Shown here piece after piece: positions 43,170 through 52,257 of a stretch of 64,000 nt of DNA. Position numbers and translations under genes: made by a program. The DNA is from Pseudogracilibacillus sp037071985 (GTDB taxonomy: Bacteria; Bacillota; Bacilli; Bacillales; Amphibacillaceae), in assembly GCF_037071985.1 (NCBI RefSeq), contig NZ_JAXHDF010000001.1, forward strand, positions 124,001-188,000, written 5' to 3'. Numbering within the stretch: the stretch's first letter is position 1; every line of letters starts with the position of its first letter. The notes beneath the pieces were generated by a model. The model saw nothing but the letters and a program-made list of their open reading frames with translations. It had not been told where the DNA came from and searched no databases.

Positions 43170-44729
43170 TTAATGATTAGTGGTTACTTTTCTAATTTCT
43201 TCTGTATGTTTTTGAATAAGATATCGGTTCACTGCATTTAAAAAAGCATTTGCAGATGCTTCCATCACATCTTGAGCAGAGCCTCTTCCATTCATCTGCT
43301 CACCATTTACTACCATTTGAACGTGAGCTTCAGCCAAGGCATCTCTTCCTCCTCCAACTGAGCTAATTTGATAGTCTATTAATTCAAGCTCTTCATCTAT
43401 CAGTTTATCTAATGTGGCATATAATGCTTCCACACTTCCGCTTCCTGTACAAGCCTCTTGAACGATATCTTGATTTGGCGTAAGTAATTCTACAGAAGCG
43501 GTTGGAATATTGTTTGATCCATATTGTACTTGGAACATTTTTAGTTCATATTTATTAGCAGCAGATGAATCAGTCTGTATTTCAGTCAAAATTGTAAATA
43601 AATCATCATCTGTCACTTCTTTTTTAGAATCTGTTAATAACTTGAACTTACCAAATGCTTCTTTTAGTTTATCTTCTGATAATTCAAAACCCATTTGTTT
43701 TACTTTATCACCAAAAGCATGACGTCCAGAATGCTTTCCTAAAAAAAGTATATTCGAGGACAAACCAATTAATTCAGGAGTAATAATTTCATACGTAGAT
43801 GCATGTTTCAATACACCATCTTGGTGAATTCCCGATTCATGAGCAAATGCATTTTTCCCAACGATGGCTTTGTTTGCCTGTATATGCATTCCGGTCAGTT
43901 TTGAAACGAGATCGCTCGTCCGCTTAATTTCAATTAAATTTAAGTTTGTTTCAAATGGGTATTCATCCGACCGGATATGAAATGCCACTGCTAACTCTTC
44001 TAACGAAGCATTTCCCGCTCTTTCACCTATTCCATTAATTGTTCCTTCTATTTGCCCTGCTCCATTTTGAATAGCTGCAATGGAATTGGCAACAGCTAGC
44101 CCTAAATCATTATGACAATGACAAGATAAAATCGCCTTGTCGATATTTGGAACATTTTCTTTCATATATTTGAACATATGACCGTAATCAGCAGGCGTTC
44201 CATACCCTACCGTATCAGGAAGATTAATTACTGATGCACCTGCATCAATTACTTTTTCAATTATTTGAGCTAGAAAGGCTAGATCAGAACGAGAAGCATC
44301 TTCTGCTGACCATTGAACTTTTGAGAATTTTTTACTGGCATAACTTACCATGTCAACGGCCAATTTAATAACTTCTTCAGGAGATTTTTGAAGCTTATAT
44401 TTCATATGGATCGGGGAAGTTGCGATGAAGACGTGTAGACAAGGTTCATCGGCACCCTTTAACGCATCCCATGCTGCATCAATATCCGTTTTAACAGAGC
44501 GAGCAAGCCCTGTAACAGATGTATTTTTAATTGTATCGGCAATCATTTTTACTGCTTCGAAATCGCCTTTGGAGGAAGCGGGGAATCCCGCTTCCATTCT
44601 ATCTACTCCAAAGCGCTCTAGTTGTTTTGCTATTTCTAACTTCTCAAGTTTATTTAAATTTACACCTGGTGATTGTTCACCATCTCGTAATGTCGTATCA
44701 AAAATGTTAATTTTCGACAATCGTTTCAC
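43170..44729 (-). CDS. leuA: 2-Isopropylmalate synthase
   Basis: 519 residues. It condenses acetyl-CoA with 2-oxoisovalerate, the first step of leucine synthesis. The N-terminal barrel has FDTTLRDGEQSPGVNL and the metal motif SCHCHNDLGLAVANS. The C-terminal LeuA dimer domain, the site of leucine feedback in the family, is present (from about residue 385, ending before the HTEEIRK tail). It starts 15 bases after ilvC. Confidence 0.96.
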   Translation of the reverse strand: MKRLSKINIFDTTLRDGEQSPGVNLNKLEKLEIAKQLERFGVDRMEAGFPASSKGDFEAVKMIADTIKNTSVTGLARSVKTDIDAAWDALKGADEPCLHVFIATSPIHMKYKLQKSPEEVIKLAVDMVSYASKKFSKVQWSAEDASRSDLAFLAQIIEKVIDAGASVINLPDTVGYGTPADYGHMFKYMKENVPNIDKAILSCHCHNDLGLAVANSIAAIQNGAGQIEGTINGIGERAGNASLEELAVAFHIRSDEYPFETNLNLIEIKRTSDLVSKLTGMHIQANKAIVGKNAFAHESGIHQDGVLKHASTYEIITPELIGLSSNILFLGKHSGRHAFGDKVKQMGFELSEDKLKEAFGKFKLLTDSKKEVTDDDLFTILTEIQTDSSAANKYELKMFQVQYGSNNIPTASVELLTPNQDIVQEACTGSGSVEALYATLDKLIDEELELIDYQISSVGGGRDALAEAHVQMVVNGEQMNGRGSAQDVMEASANAFLNAVNRYLIQKHTEEIRKVTTNH

Positions 44730-44744
44730 ATCCTAATGTCCGTG

Positions 44745-45743
44745 TTATTTCAATGGATTTTTTACAAAAGGCATTAACTCACGAAGTTCACGGCCAACTT
44801 TTTCGATTGGATGTTGATTTTCACGAGCATTGATTGCATTAAATCTAGGTCTGTTTGCCTGGTTTTCTAAGATCCAGTCTTTCGCAAACTCACCTGATTG
44901 TACATCTGCTAATACTTCTTTCATACGCTTTTTCGTATCTTCATTGATTACACGTGGTCCAGAAACAAAATCTCCCCATTGTGCTGTATCTGAAATCGAA
45001 TAGCGCATGTTTTCTAATCCGCCTTCGTACATTAAATCAACGATTAGTTTAACCTCATGTAATGTTTCAAAATAAGCTACTTCAGGCTGATAACCAGCTT
45101 CTGTAAGAGTTTCAAAACCTGCTTTAACTAGGCTTGTAAGTCCTCCACATAGTACAGCTTGTTCACCAAAAAGGTCTGTTTCAGTTTCTTCTTGGAAAGT
45201 TGTTTCAAGCACTCCTGCTCTTGCTCCACCAACGCCAACTGAATATGCCAATGCAATTTCTCTTGCTTTTCCTGTGTAGTCTTGATACACACCATATAAT
45301 GCAGGTACTCCAGCGCCTTCTTCAAATGTTCTACGCACTAAATGTCCTGGTCCTTTTGGAGCAACAAGAAATACGTCTACATTTGCTGGTGGTTGAACTT
45401 GAGAATAATGAACATTAAATCCATGAGCAAATGCTAAAGCACTGCCTTCTTTTAAGTTATCTTTAATACTTTCTTCATAAACTTTTGCTTGTAGTTCGTC
45501 TGGAAGTAATACCATAACTACATCAGCTTGTTTAACTGCTTCATCAACAGGAAGAACTTCAAAACCATCTTCTTCTGCTTTTTGCTGTGATTTTCCTGGT
45601 CTGATTCCAATTACAACGTCAAATCCACTATCACGTAAGTTCAATGAATGTGCATGTCCTTGCGATCCATATCCAATTACTGCAATCTTTTTACCTTCGA
45701 GTACCTCTTTGTTAATATCTTTCTCGTATAATACTTTTGACAT
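44745..45743 (-). CDS. ilvC: Ketol-acid reductoisomerase
   Basis: 332 residues from ATG 45743, which follows AAGGAG by nine bases; the seven-residue longer frame lacks such a site. A class I (short) enzyme that rearranges and reduces acetolactate or acetohydroxybutyrate. The cofactor loop is IGYGSQGHAHSLNLRDSG followed by GIRPGKS. The metal-binding block is GEQAVLCGG. It is shared by the valine, leucine and isoleucine branches. Confidence 0.96.
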   Translation of the reverse strand: MSKVLYEKDINKEVLEGKKIAVIGYGSQGHAHSLNLRDSGFDVVIGIRPGKSQQKAEEDGFEVLPVDEAVKQADVVMVLLPDELQAKVYEESIKDNLKEGSALAFAHGFNVHYSQVQPPANVDVFLVAPKGPGHLVRRTFEEGAGVPALYGVYQDYTGKAREIALAYSVGVGGARAGVLETTFQEETETDLFGEQAVLCGGLTSLVKAGFETLTEAGYQPEVAYFETLHEVKLIVDLMYEGGLENMRYSISDTAQWGDFVSGPRVINEDTKKRMKEVLADVQSGEFAKDWILENQANRPRFNAINARENQHPIEKVGRELRELMPFVKNPLK

Positions 45744-45877
45744 AAATAATTTCTCCTTTTGCATATATGCTATATTTTATATTTATTTTCAAATAAGAAA
45801 ATATGATTTTTAGTGCGAATATACCTTTGGGCTATTTCGCAGACACAAATAGAATACGGCTAGTAAAGTTCCTCTGC

Positions 45878-46402
45878 CTACACTGAAAACTGGTTTAGAT
45901 CTGTAACCTGTGCTTGTTGAGGTTGGTGCCCGCGTAAAAATGCAGTCACACCCGTTTTGGCTAATTCTTTTATTCCATAAGGACGTAAAAGTGAGATAAG
46001 TGCATCTGTCTTTTCTGGTTTACCAGTTACCTGGATTGTAATACTATCTTTACTAATATCAATTACAGATGCACGAAATGGTGTAATTAACCCTTGGATT
46101 TCTGTACTTAAGTGCGGAGAACTCGCCACTTTTATTAGGGCTAGCTCTCTGGCAACAATCGCTTTATCTGTAATATCAGAAACTTTAATGACATCAATCT
46201 GTTTGTTTAATTGCTTTGTTAACTGTTCAATTTTTTGATGATCACTTACTTCTACAACCAATGTCATTTTTGATATTCCTGGAGTTTCTGTTTCACCTAC
46301 AGAGATACTTTCAATATTAAATTGTCTTCTTTGCATCATTCCAGTCACTCGATTAAGCACGCCACTCCGATTTTGCACGGTTGCGGTTATAATACGTTTC
46401 AT
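45878..46402 (-). CDS. ilvN: Acetolactate synthase small (regulatory) subunit
   Basis: 174 residues. The N-terminal ACT domain (ATVQNRSGVLNRVTGMMQRR) gives valine feedback on IlvB in the family; a C-terminal domain follows. It overlaps ilvB by four bases, so the two subunits are translationally coupled. A gap of 134 bases precedes ilvC. The same subunit is called IlvH in some species. Confidence 0.95.
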   Translation of the reverse strand: MKRIITATVQNRSGVLNRVTGMMQRRQFNIESISVGETETPGISKMTLVVEVSDHQKIEQLTKQLNKQIDVIKVSDITDKAIVARELALIKVASSPHLSTEIQGLITPFRASVIDISKDSITIQVTGKPEKTDALISLLRPYGIKELAKTGVTAFLRGHQPQQAQVTDLNQFSV

Positions 46403-48138
46403 TTCGTCACCCCTATCATTTCGTGAATTCCTTTTCCAGGAGCAATCATTGGATATACTTTTTCTTTTCTAATGATCCTGAAATCAGCAACTACTGGACC
46501 ATCATGAGCTAATATCTCTTTTAGTGCAGCTTCTACGTCTGAATCTTTCTCGACTTTCATCCCACGGATACCGTAACTCTCTGCAAGTTTTACAAAGTCT
46601 GGGTTTGTATCAAATAATGATTCAGAGTACCTTTCGTCATAAAAACTTTCTTGCCATTGTCGTACCATACCTAGTGCTGAGTTATTTAAAATGATTACTT
46701 TTACTGGTAAATTATATTGCTTTAATAACATTAGCTCTTGCATGTTCATTTGAAAACCACCGTCACCGGAGATTGAAATAACAACATCGTCTGGTCTTCC
46801 AAGTTGAGCTCCAATTGCTGCTGGAAAACCAAATCCCATTGATCCGAGTCCTCCTGATGTCGCCCAGTTATGTGGTTTATCGAGTGTGTAATATTGCGCT
46901 GTCCACATCTGATGTTGACCAACGTCAGTTGTAACAATCGCTTCTCCATTCGTTAATTCATGAATTTTTTCCAAAAACCATTGTGGAGAAATAGCTTCAT
47001 CTGATCTTTCATACCATAATGGATATTTTTCTTTATTTTCTTGTAATTTCGTCATCCATTCTTGATGGTTTGGCTTAGAGATATTCCTTTTCAAAAGTGC
47101 TTGTAATGCCTTTTTAGCATCTGCAACGACTGGAATTTCTGTAGGGACATTTTTACCGATCTCGGCCGGATCAATGTCAATATGTGCTACTTTTGCATTT
47201 GGAGCAAAATGTTTTAAATTACCTGTCAGTCTATCATCGAATCGTGCCCCAATATTGATCAAAAGATCACATTCATATAACGCCATGTTAGCTGTGTAGG
47301 ATCCATGCATTCCACCCATTCCTAATGATAATGGATTGGACCCTGGAAAGTTTCCTAATCCTAAGAGTGTATTTACAACGGGCAGTTCATATTTTTCAAC
47401 AAATTCTTTTAATTCATCTGTTGCTTTGGAAAATAAAATTCCGGCGCCTGCCAAAATTACCGGTTTTTTCGCTTTACTCAGCGCTTCTGATACTTTAATA
47501 ATTTGAAGCGGATTTGGCTTTTCGGTCGGTTGATAGCCAGGTAAATAAAAATCTGTCTCAAATGTATCAATCGTTAATGTTTCAGAAATATTTTTAGGAA
47601 TATCAACTACCACCGGGCCAGGTCTTCCTGTTGTCGCGATATGAAATGCTTCATTCACTACACGGGGAAGATCAGAAATATTTTTAACTTGATAATTATA
47701 TTTTGTAATTGGCGTTGTGATTCCTAAGACATCTGATTCTTGGAATGCATCTGTTCCAATGACCTGATTAGCTACTTGCCCCGTGAAAATTACGAGCGGT
47801 AACGAATCCATCATTGCATCTGTAATTCCTGTTATTAAGTTTGTTGCACCCGGTCCAGATGTCGCTAAAACAACACCAGGTTTTCCGGTTACCCGTGCGT
47901 ATCCCTCTGCTGCAAAGATAGAGCCTTGCTCATGCCTTGATAACACATGCTTGAAAGGAGCCTCGCTTCGGTAAATTGCATCATATATTGGTAAAACTGC
48001 ACCACCTGGATAGCCAAAAATTGTATCTACTTCAGCTTCTACAAGTAATTCAATTAATAGATCTGCACCCGTTTTTGGTTGTTCCATAGCTTTGGGTCCT
48101 GTTGTCTCAACTTTCAACTCTTTTGCCTCTGCCTTCAA
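46399..48138 (-). CDS. ilvB: Acetolactate synthase large subunit
   Basis: 579 residues, thiamine-diphosphate dependent. The catalytic Glu is in TIFGYPGGAVLPIYDA/HVLSRHEQG, the FAD domain occupies the middle, and the ThDP motif is SGDGGFQMNMQELMLLKQYN. It makes acetolactate from pyruvate, or acetohydroxybutyrate from pyruvate and 2-oxobutanoate. It is the first gene behind the T-box leader. Confidence 0.97.
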   Translation of the reverse strand: MKAEAKELKVETTGPKAMEQPKTGADLLIELLVEAEVDTIFGYPGGAVLPIYDAIYRSEAPFKHVLSRHEQGSIFAAEGYARVTGKPGVVLATSGPGATNLITGITDAMMDSLPLVIFTGQVANQVIGTDAFQESDVLGITTPITKYNYQVKNISDLPRVVNEAFHIATTGRPGPVVVDIPKNISETLTIDTFETDFYLPGYQPTEKPNPLQIIKVSEALSKAKKPVILAGAGILFSKATDELKEFVEKYELPVVNTLLGLGNFPGSNPLSLGMGGMHGSYTANMALYECDLLINIGARFDDRLTGNLKHFAPNAKVAHIDIDPAEIGKNVPTEIPVVADAKKALQALLKRNISKPNHQEWMTKLQENKEKYPLWYERSDEAISPQWFLEKIHELTNGEAIVTTDVGQHQMWTAQYYTLDKPHNWATSGGLGSMGFGFPAAIGAQLGRPDDVVISISGDGGFQMNMQELMLLKQYNLPVKVIILNNSALGMVRQWQESFYDERYSESLFDTNPDFVKLAESYGIRGMKVEKDSDVEAALKEILAHDGPVVADFRIIRKEKVYPMIAPGKGIHEMIGVTK

Positions 48139-48332
48139 TTTTCTTCCTCCTTACAAGAATTTGTTTTAACTTAGTTATCTCTATGTGGAAATTGCAGTTT
48201 AAATTTTCAAATAATAATTACAAAACAACCTCATCCCCTACCTCCATTAGTAAACATAGCTAGTCACCAACTTGGTGAAAGCCTTTGTTGCACTCATGCA
48301 GTAGAAAAGTTTTCCACTTTCCTAATAGCTAA

Positions 48333-48640
48333 ATAAAAAAGCTCTTTCCTCCCAAACCTATTAGCATAGATTCATGGGGAGAAAAGAGCACTTTTTCACG
48401 GTACCACCCAGGTATTTACAATATTCTCACGAATACTGTCTTACTAGACTTCGAAAATTGAAGTCCAATTTGATAACAGGTGCTCATAATAAACACCTGA
48501 CTATACCTAGTAGGAAACCGTTCAGTATAGCACTCAAGGATGATGTCAGAATAGGATGTAATTCTGGGCTTTCAGCATCCCCAGATCTCTGTAATTACAT
48601 ATGACCCTGTTCCTTTTTTCCCGTCATCGAGTTCATATAT
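48333..48640 (-). promoter_or_regulatory. T-box riboswitch of the ilvB-leu-ilvA operon
   Basis: Read on the minus strand: a stem I region with AGAGATCTGGGGATGCTGAA and the T-box motif GGGTGGTACCGTGAA (48410-48396). A strong terminator follows, pairing GCTCTTTTCTCCC with GGGAGGAAAGAGC before a T run (to 48333). The likely specifier in GAC-ATC-ATC is ATC (Ile) at 48544-48542. A Leu reading (CTT a few bases downstream) is less well placed but not excluded. Confidence 0.88.
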
Positions 48641-48770
48641 TATATGTTTTCAAAACATTATATTTATATTCGGTAATAATTATTCTTATATTATACGCTA
48701 TTTTTTATAAAAATACAGTAAAATATATAAAATTCACAAAAATGTAATGTTCCAATAATTCAGGCAAAAC

Positions 48771-49679
48771 TTAAATTGTTGGTTGTTCTTTTTGAATACA
48801 CGATACTCCGTCAACTAATGTTCTCTCTCTAAAAACTGTCAGTAACTCTTTCGTAATAGCCCCTGGCTCCCCATTACCGATCACACGATTATCGACACTT
48901 ACAACCGGGATTACCTCTGCTGCAGTACCTGTTAAAAAGACTTCATCGGCAATATAAACATCATGCAATGTAAACGGGCTTTCATCCATAACATAATTAA
49001 GCTCATTCGCAATCTCAATAATTACATTTCGAGTAATGCCTTCTAATGCACCTAAGTAAATCGGCGGAGTTTTTATCTTGCCATTTTTGATAATAAAAAT
49101 ATTATCTGCTGATCCCTCTGTCACATAACCTTGATTATTCAATATGAGTGCTTCATCAGCGTCTGCTTGAACTGATGATAATTTTACTAATATATTATTT
49201 AAATAGTTTAATGATTTCACTTGTGGATTTAAAACATCTGGACTGCTTCTTCGGTTTACAACAGAAGCCATTTTAAGTCCTTTTTCATATAGTTCTTCTG
49301 AATAGATTGCTAACGGTTCTGCAATAACGATTATGGTTGGTGCTAAACAGTTTCTTGGATCTAAACCTAAGTCACCGACCCCTCTTGAAACAACAACCCG
49401 AATATATGCACTAGTCAAATTATTTTTTATTACTGTTTGAACAATAATTTGCTGGAGTTCCTCTTTTGTATGCGGGATAGATAACATAATAGAATGTGCT
49501 GATTCATAGAGACGATCAATATGCTCTTTTAGTTTAAACACATTGCCTTCATACACTCTAATCCCTTCAAAAACACCGTCTCCATATAAAAATCCATGAT
49601 CATAGATTGAAATAACGGCCTTTTCTTTTTCGACAAATTCACCATTTACATAAATTAATTGATTACTCAACGTCAGCAC
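48771..49679 (-). CDS. ilvE: Branched-chain amino-acid aminotransferase
   Basis: 302 residues, fold-type IV PLP enzyme. The N-terminal block IYDHGFLYGDGVFEGIRVYEG, the PLP lysine in VKSLNYLNN and the block ALILNNQGYVTEGSADNIF match IlvE rather than D-alanine aminotransferase. It transfers the amino group in the last step of leucine, isoleucine and valine synthesis. It lies 632 bases upstream of ilvB with its own promoter (49753-49781) and no visible terminator before the T-box leader. Confidence 0.92.
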   Translation of the reverse strand: MLTLSNQLIYVNGEFVEKEKAVISIYDHGFLYGDGVFEGIRVYEGNVFKLKEHIDRLYESAHSIMLSIPHTKEELQQIIVQTVIKNNLTSAYIRVVVSRGVGDLGLDPRNCLAPTIIVIAEPLAIYSEELYEKGLKMASVVNRRSSPDVLNPQVKSLNYLNNILVKLSSVQADADEALILNNQGYVTEGSADNIFIIKNGKIKTPPIYLGALEGITRNVIIEIANELNYVMDESPFTLHDVYIADEVFLTGTAAEVIPVVSVDNRVIGNGEPGAITKELLTVFRERTLVDGVSCIQKEQPTI

Positions 49680-49752
49680 TTCTTTCTACTTTAATATGCA
49701 AAAATTCTTTGATGAGACGAAATGTTTGAATTAACTAACTAATGTGACGATA

Positions 49753-49781
49753 ATGATACAACCTTTTTAATCATCAGTCAA
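49753..49781 (-). promoter_or_regulatory. Sigma-A promoter of ilvE
   Basis: On the minus strand, TTGACT (49781-49776), 17 bases, TATCAT (49758-49753). It lies 74 bases before the ilvE start. Confidence 0.7.
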
Positions 49782-49816
49782 TAGGTTTGTTAAAAGAAAA
49801 ACTGCTGTAAAGGTTT

Positions 49817-50443
49817 TCATGATCCAATTTCTTGTAACATACCTTTTTGGATATGTAAAACTTTATCTGCTAATTTTTCTATTTCATATGAATTGTGAGT
49901 TACTAACAAAACAGGTATCTTCCAACGATCTTGAATGGCAAGTAGCTGTTCATAACTAAGCTTTTTTGTATCTTCATCTAAAGCGGAAAAAGGCTCATCT
50001 AAGAGTAAAAGTTCTGGCTCTGTTGCAAGTGCACGGATTAAAGCAGTACGTTGTTTTTCTCCTCCCGATATTTCATGTGGGTATTGGTCTAATAAATGAC
50101 CTATATTTAATTCTTCAATTAAACTCCGGGTAAATGGTTCATTTTTCATCCCATAAGCAATATTTTCCCATACAGATTTATGAGGAAATAAAGCATAATC
50201 TTGAAATAAATAGCCAATATTTCTATCTTGAACAGGTACGAGAGATTTCCCTTTAAGACATAGATATCTTTCTTTTAACTTAATATATCCATCATTAATT
50301 TTCGTCAAGCCTGCTAAACTATTTAAAATTGTTGTCTTACCTGAACCAGACGGTCCAAACAATACGACAATTTCCTTATCAACACGGAATGCTACATCTA
50401 ATAAATAATGAGATAATTGTTTTTTAATATGTACAGTAAGCAT
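49817..50443 (-). CDS. modC: Molybdate-type ABC transporter ATPase, short form
   Basis: 208 residues. Walker A is GPSGSGKTTILN, the signature is ISGGEKQRTALIRAL and Walker B is LLLLDEPFSALDE. It stops right after the ATPase core and lacks the C-terminal TOBE/Mop domain of typical ModC (about 350 residues). It belongs with ModB, 10 bases upstream, in a modABC order. Tungstate or another oxyanion is possible. Confidence 0.85.
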   Translation of the reverse strand: MLTVHIKKQLSHYLLDVAFRVDKEIVVLFGPSGSGKTTILNSLAGLTKINDGYIKLKERYLCLKGKSLVPVQDRNIGYLFQDYALFPHKSVWENIAYGMKNEPFTRSLIEELNIGHLLDQYPHEISGGEKQRTALIRALATEPELLLLDEPFSALDEDTKKLSYEQLLAIQDRWKIPVLLVTHNSYEIEKLADKVLHIQKGMLQEIGS

Positions 50444-50453
50444 GTTAATTCTC

Positions 50454-51134
50454 CTATCGATTATGCTTCATCATATTTCTTGCACTCCACCAATTCAACC
50501 ATAAAATAGCAAAGAAACCTAAAGCAACGATAATGATTACCCAAAATTTGGCAATTTCCATCTTTCCTGACTCAACAGCAAAATAAATAGCCAATGGGAT
50601 TGTTTCAGTTACATTTGGTATATAACCCGCTAGCATAAGCGTAGCTCCAAACTCTCCCAATCCTCTTGCAAAAGCTAGAACTAGTCCTGCTAAAAGACCT
50701 GGCCAAGCCAACGGAAACGCTATCGTCCAAAATACAATCCAACGTGATTTCCCCATCGTTAAGGCTGCATTTTCTAGGTTTTTATCATATTGTTTAAAAG
50801 CCGCTGAAGCACTCTGATACATTAAGGGAAATGATACGACGATCGAAGCAATCAGTGCTCCATACCAAGTAAATACAATCTGAAAATCAAAAAGATCTAT
50901 TAGAATTTTTCCAATCATCCCATTTTTTCCAAAAATATACAAAAGGCCAAATCCAACTACTGTCGGGGGTAAAACAAGGGGTAACAAAAATACTGCTTCG
51001 ATTATACTTTTTCCAAAGAACTCTTTACGTGAAACAAGGTACGATAAAAACACTCCTGTCAAAAAGACAATAACTGTTGAAATACTTGCTGTTTTTAATG
51101 ATAACCAAAGTGGAAAAAAGTTAATTTGATCCAT
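50454..51134 (-). CDS. modB: Molybdate ABC transporter permease
   Basis: 226 residues with five predicted membrane segments. The blocks VFLLPLVLPPTVVGFGLLYI, AALTMGKSRWIVFWTIAFPLA and ARGLGEFGATLMLAGYIPN are diagnostic of ModB/CysU-type permeases. It lies between modA and modC with 17 and 10 base gaps. Confidence 0.93.
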   Translation of the reverse strand: MDQINFFPLWLSLKTASISTVIVFLTGVFLSYLVSRKEFFGKSIIEAVFLLPLVLPPTVVGFGLLYIFGKNGMIGKILIDLFDFQIVFTWYGALIASIVVSFPLMYQSASAAFKQYDKNLENAALTMGKSRWIVFWTIAFPLAWPGLLAGLVLAFARGLGEFGATLMLAGYIPNVTETIPLAIYFAVESGKMEIAKFWVIIIVALGFFAILWLNWWSARNMMKHNR

Positions 51135-51151
51135 ATTTATTCCCCTTGAGA

Positions 51152-51949
51152 CTATTTACTAAATCCGTATTTATTTAATGTTTTTTGACCTGATTCAGAT
51201 AATAAAAATTCGAGAAATGCATATCCTTCTTCTTTTCTAGTTGAGTCGGACGTAACAGCTCCTGGATAAATTATTGGATCATGCATCGATGGATCAGCTT
51301 CTGCTAAAATCTTTACCTGATCTGAACTAAGTGCATCGCTCTCATATACAAAGCCAATATCAGTATTTCCTGTTTCAACATAGGTTAAGACTTGTCTAAC
51401 ATCTTGCGCATATACAAATTTCTCTTCAAGCTCATCCCATTTATGTATATTTTTTAAAATCGTTTCCGTATATTCTCCTGCCGGGACACTTTCAGGATTC
51501 CCTATAGCAATTTGGTCCAATTCAGCTTTATCGATCTCATTAAAAGAATCAATATCCATTTCAGAATCCTTCGCTACGATCAACACTAATTTATTTCCTA
51601 TAATATCTTTTCGAGTATCTGTATCTATTAATCCTTCATCTTCTAATGAATCCATCCAATTTTCATTTGCTGATATAAAGACATCTACTGGAGCTCCTTG
51701 CTGAATTTGTTGAGCTAATTTTCCAGAGCCTGCAAAGTTAAACGTTAACTTAACATCATGATTCGCCTCATATAATTCTGTAATTTCGTCCATTGCCTCT
51801 GTTAAACTAGCCGCCGCTGATACGAATAATTCTTCTTGATTTTTATTGGTTGAATCAACAATTTTCCCCTTACCTTCTTCTCCATTATTACAACCAGCAA
51901 TAATTAATAGAATTAACACGAATAATAACGATCGTTTTAAAAACTGCAT
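51152..51949 (-). CDS. modA: Molybdate-binding lipoprotein
   Basis: 265 residues. The signal peptide ends in lipobox IIAGC (C20). The mature domain has VSAAASLTEAMDEI, FNFAGSGKLAQQIQQGAPVDVFISA and a C-terminal GYAFLEFLLS, the ModA pattern; the Ser residues in AAASL and AGSGK are oxyanion ligands in the family. It heads modABC. The promoter probably lies in 51950-52119, shared with the broken divergent gene. Confidence 0.94.
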   Translation of the reverse strand: MQFLKRSLLFVLILLIIAGCNNGEEGKGKIVDSTNKNQEELFVSAAASLTEAMDEITELYEANHDVKLTFNFAGSGKLAQQIQQGAPVDVFISANENWMDSLEDEGLIDTDTRKDIIGNKLVLIVAKDSEMDIDSFNEIDKAELDQIAIGNPESVPAGEYTETILKNIHKWDELEEKFVYAQDVRQVLTYVETGNTDIGFVYESDALSSDQVKILAEADPSMHDPIIYPGAVTSDSTRKEEGYAFLEFLLSESGQKTLNKYGFSK

Positions 51950-52119
51950 TTACTATATGCCTCCAAGATATTTCATCTTATAATAATAGTTATGTTTGAT
52001 TATATCTAGTGTATAGAAATAAGTAAACATCAGTTGTTTTACGAGTCTGAATGAAGTAAAAGGGAATCGGATGAAGAATGATAAACTAGTAGTAGACGAT
52101 TCTTTTGAGGAGTGATTTT

Positions 52120-52215
52120 TTGCCACAAAATACCTTATTAACTACGGAAGAAATAGCAAAATTATTTATGAAAAATAAAGGGCTAATTCATCCAACTCAT
52201 CTGAGGTATAAGTAA
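52120..52215 (+). pseudogene. Truncated HTH regulator remnant, divergent from modA
   Basis: A TTG start with GAGGAG seven bases upstream opens a 31-codon frame. Its first residues (LLTTEEIAKLF) look like the start of an excisionase-type helix-turn-helix, then the sequence degenerates and stops at TAA 52213. In B. subtilis a regulator-like gene with such an HTH plus a molybdate-binding domain (YvgK) lies next to modAB homologues. I infer a decayed YvgK-like gene whose body was lost next to repeat copy C. Confidence 0.5.
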
Positions 52216-52257
52216 GGGACAGAATAGTATAGAACTGCACGGTTTGCAGTAACTGCA

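Noticed and set aside
48202..48216. Possible CodY box between the T-box terminator and ilvB
   Set aside because: AATTTTCAAATAATA has three mismatches to the AATTTTCWGAAAATT consensus in an A/T-rich region; too weak to list as a site.
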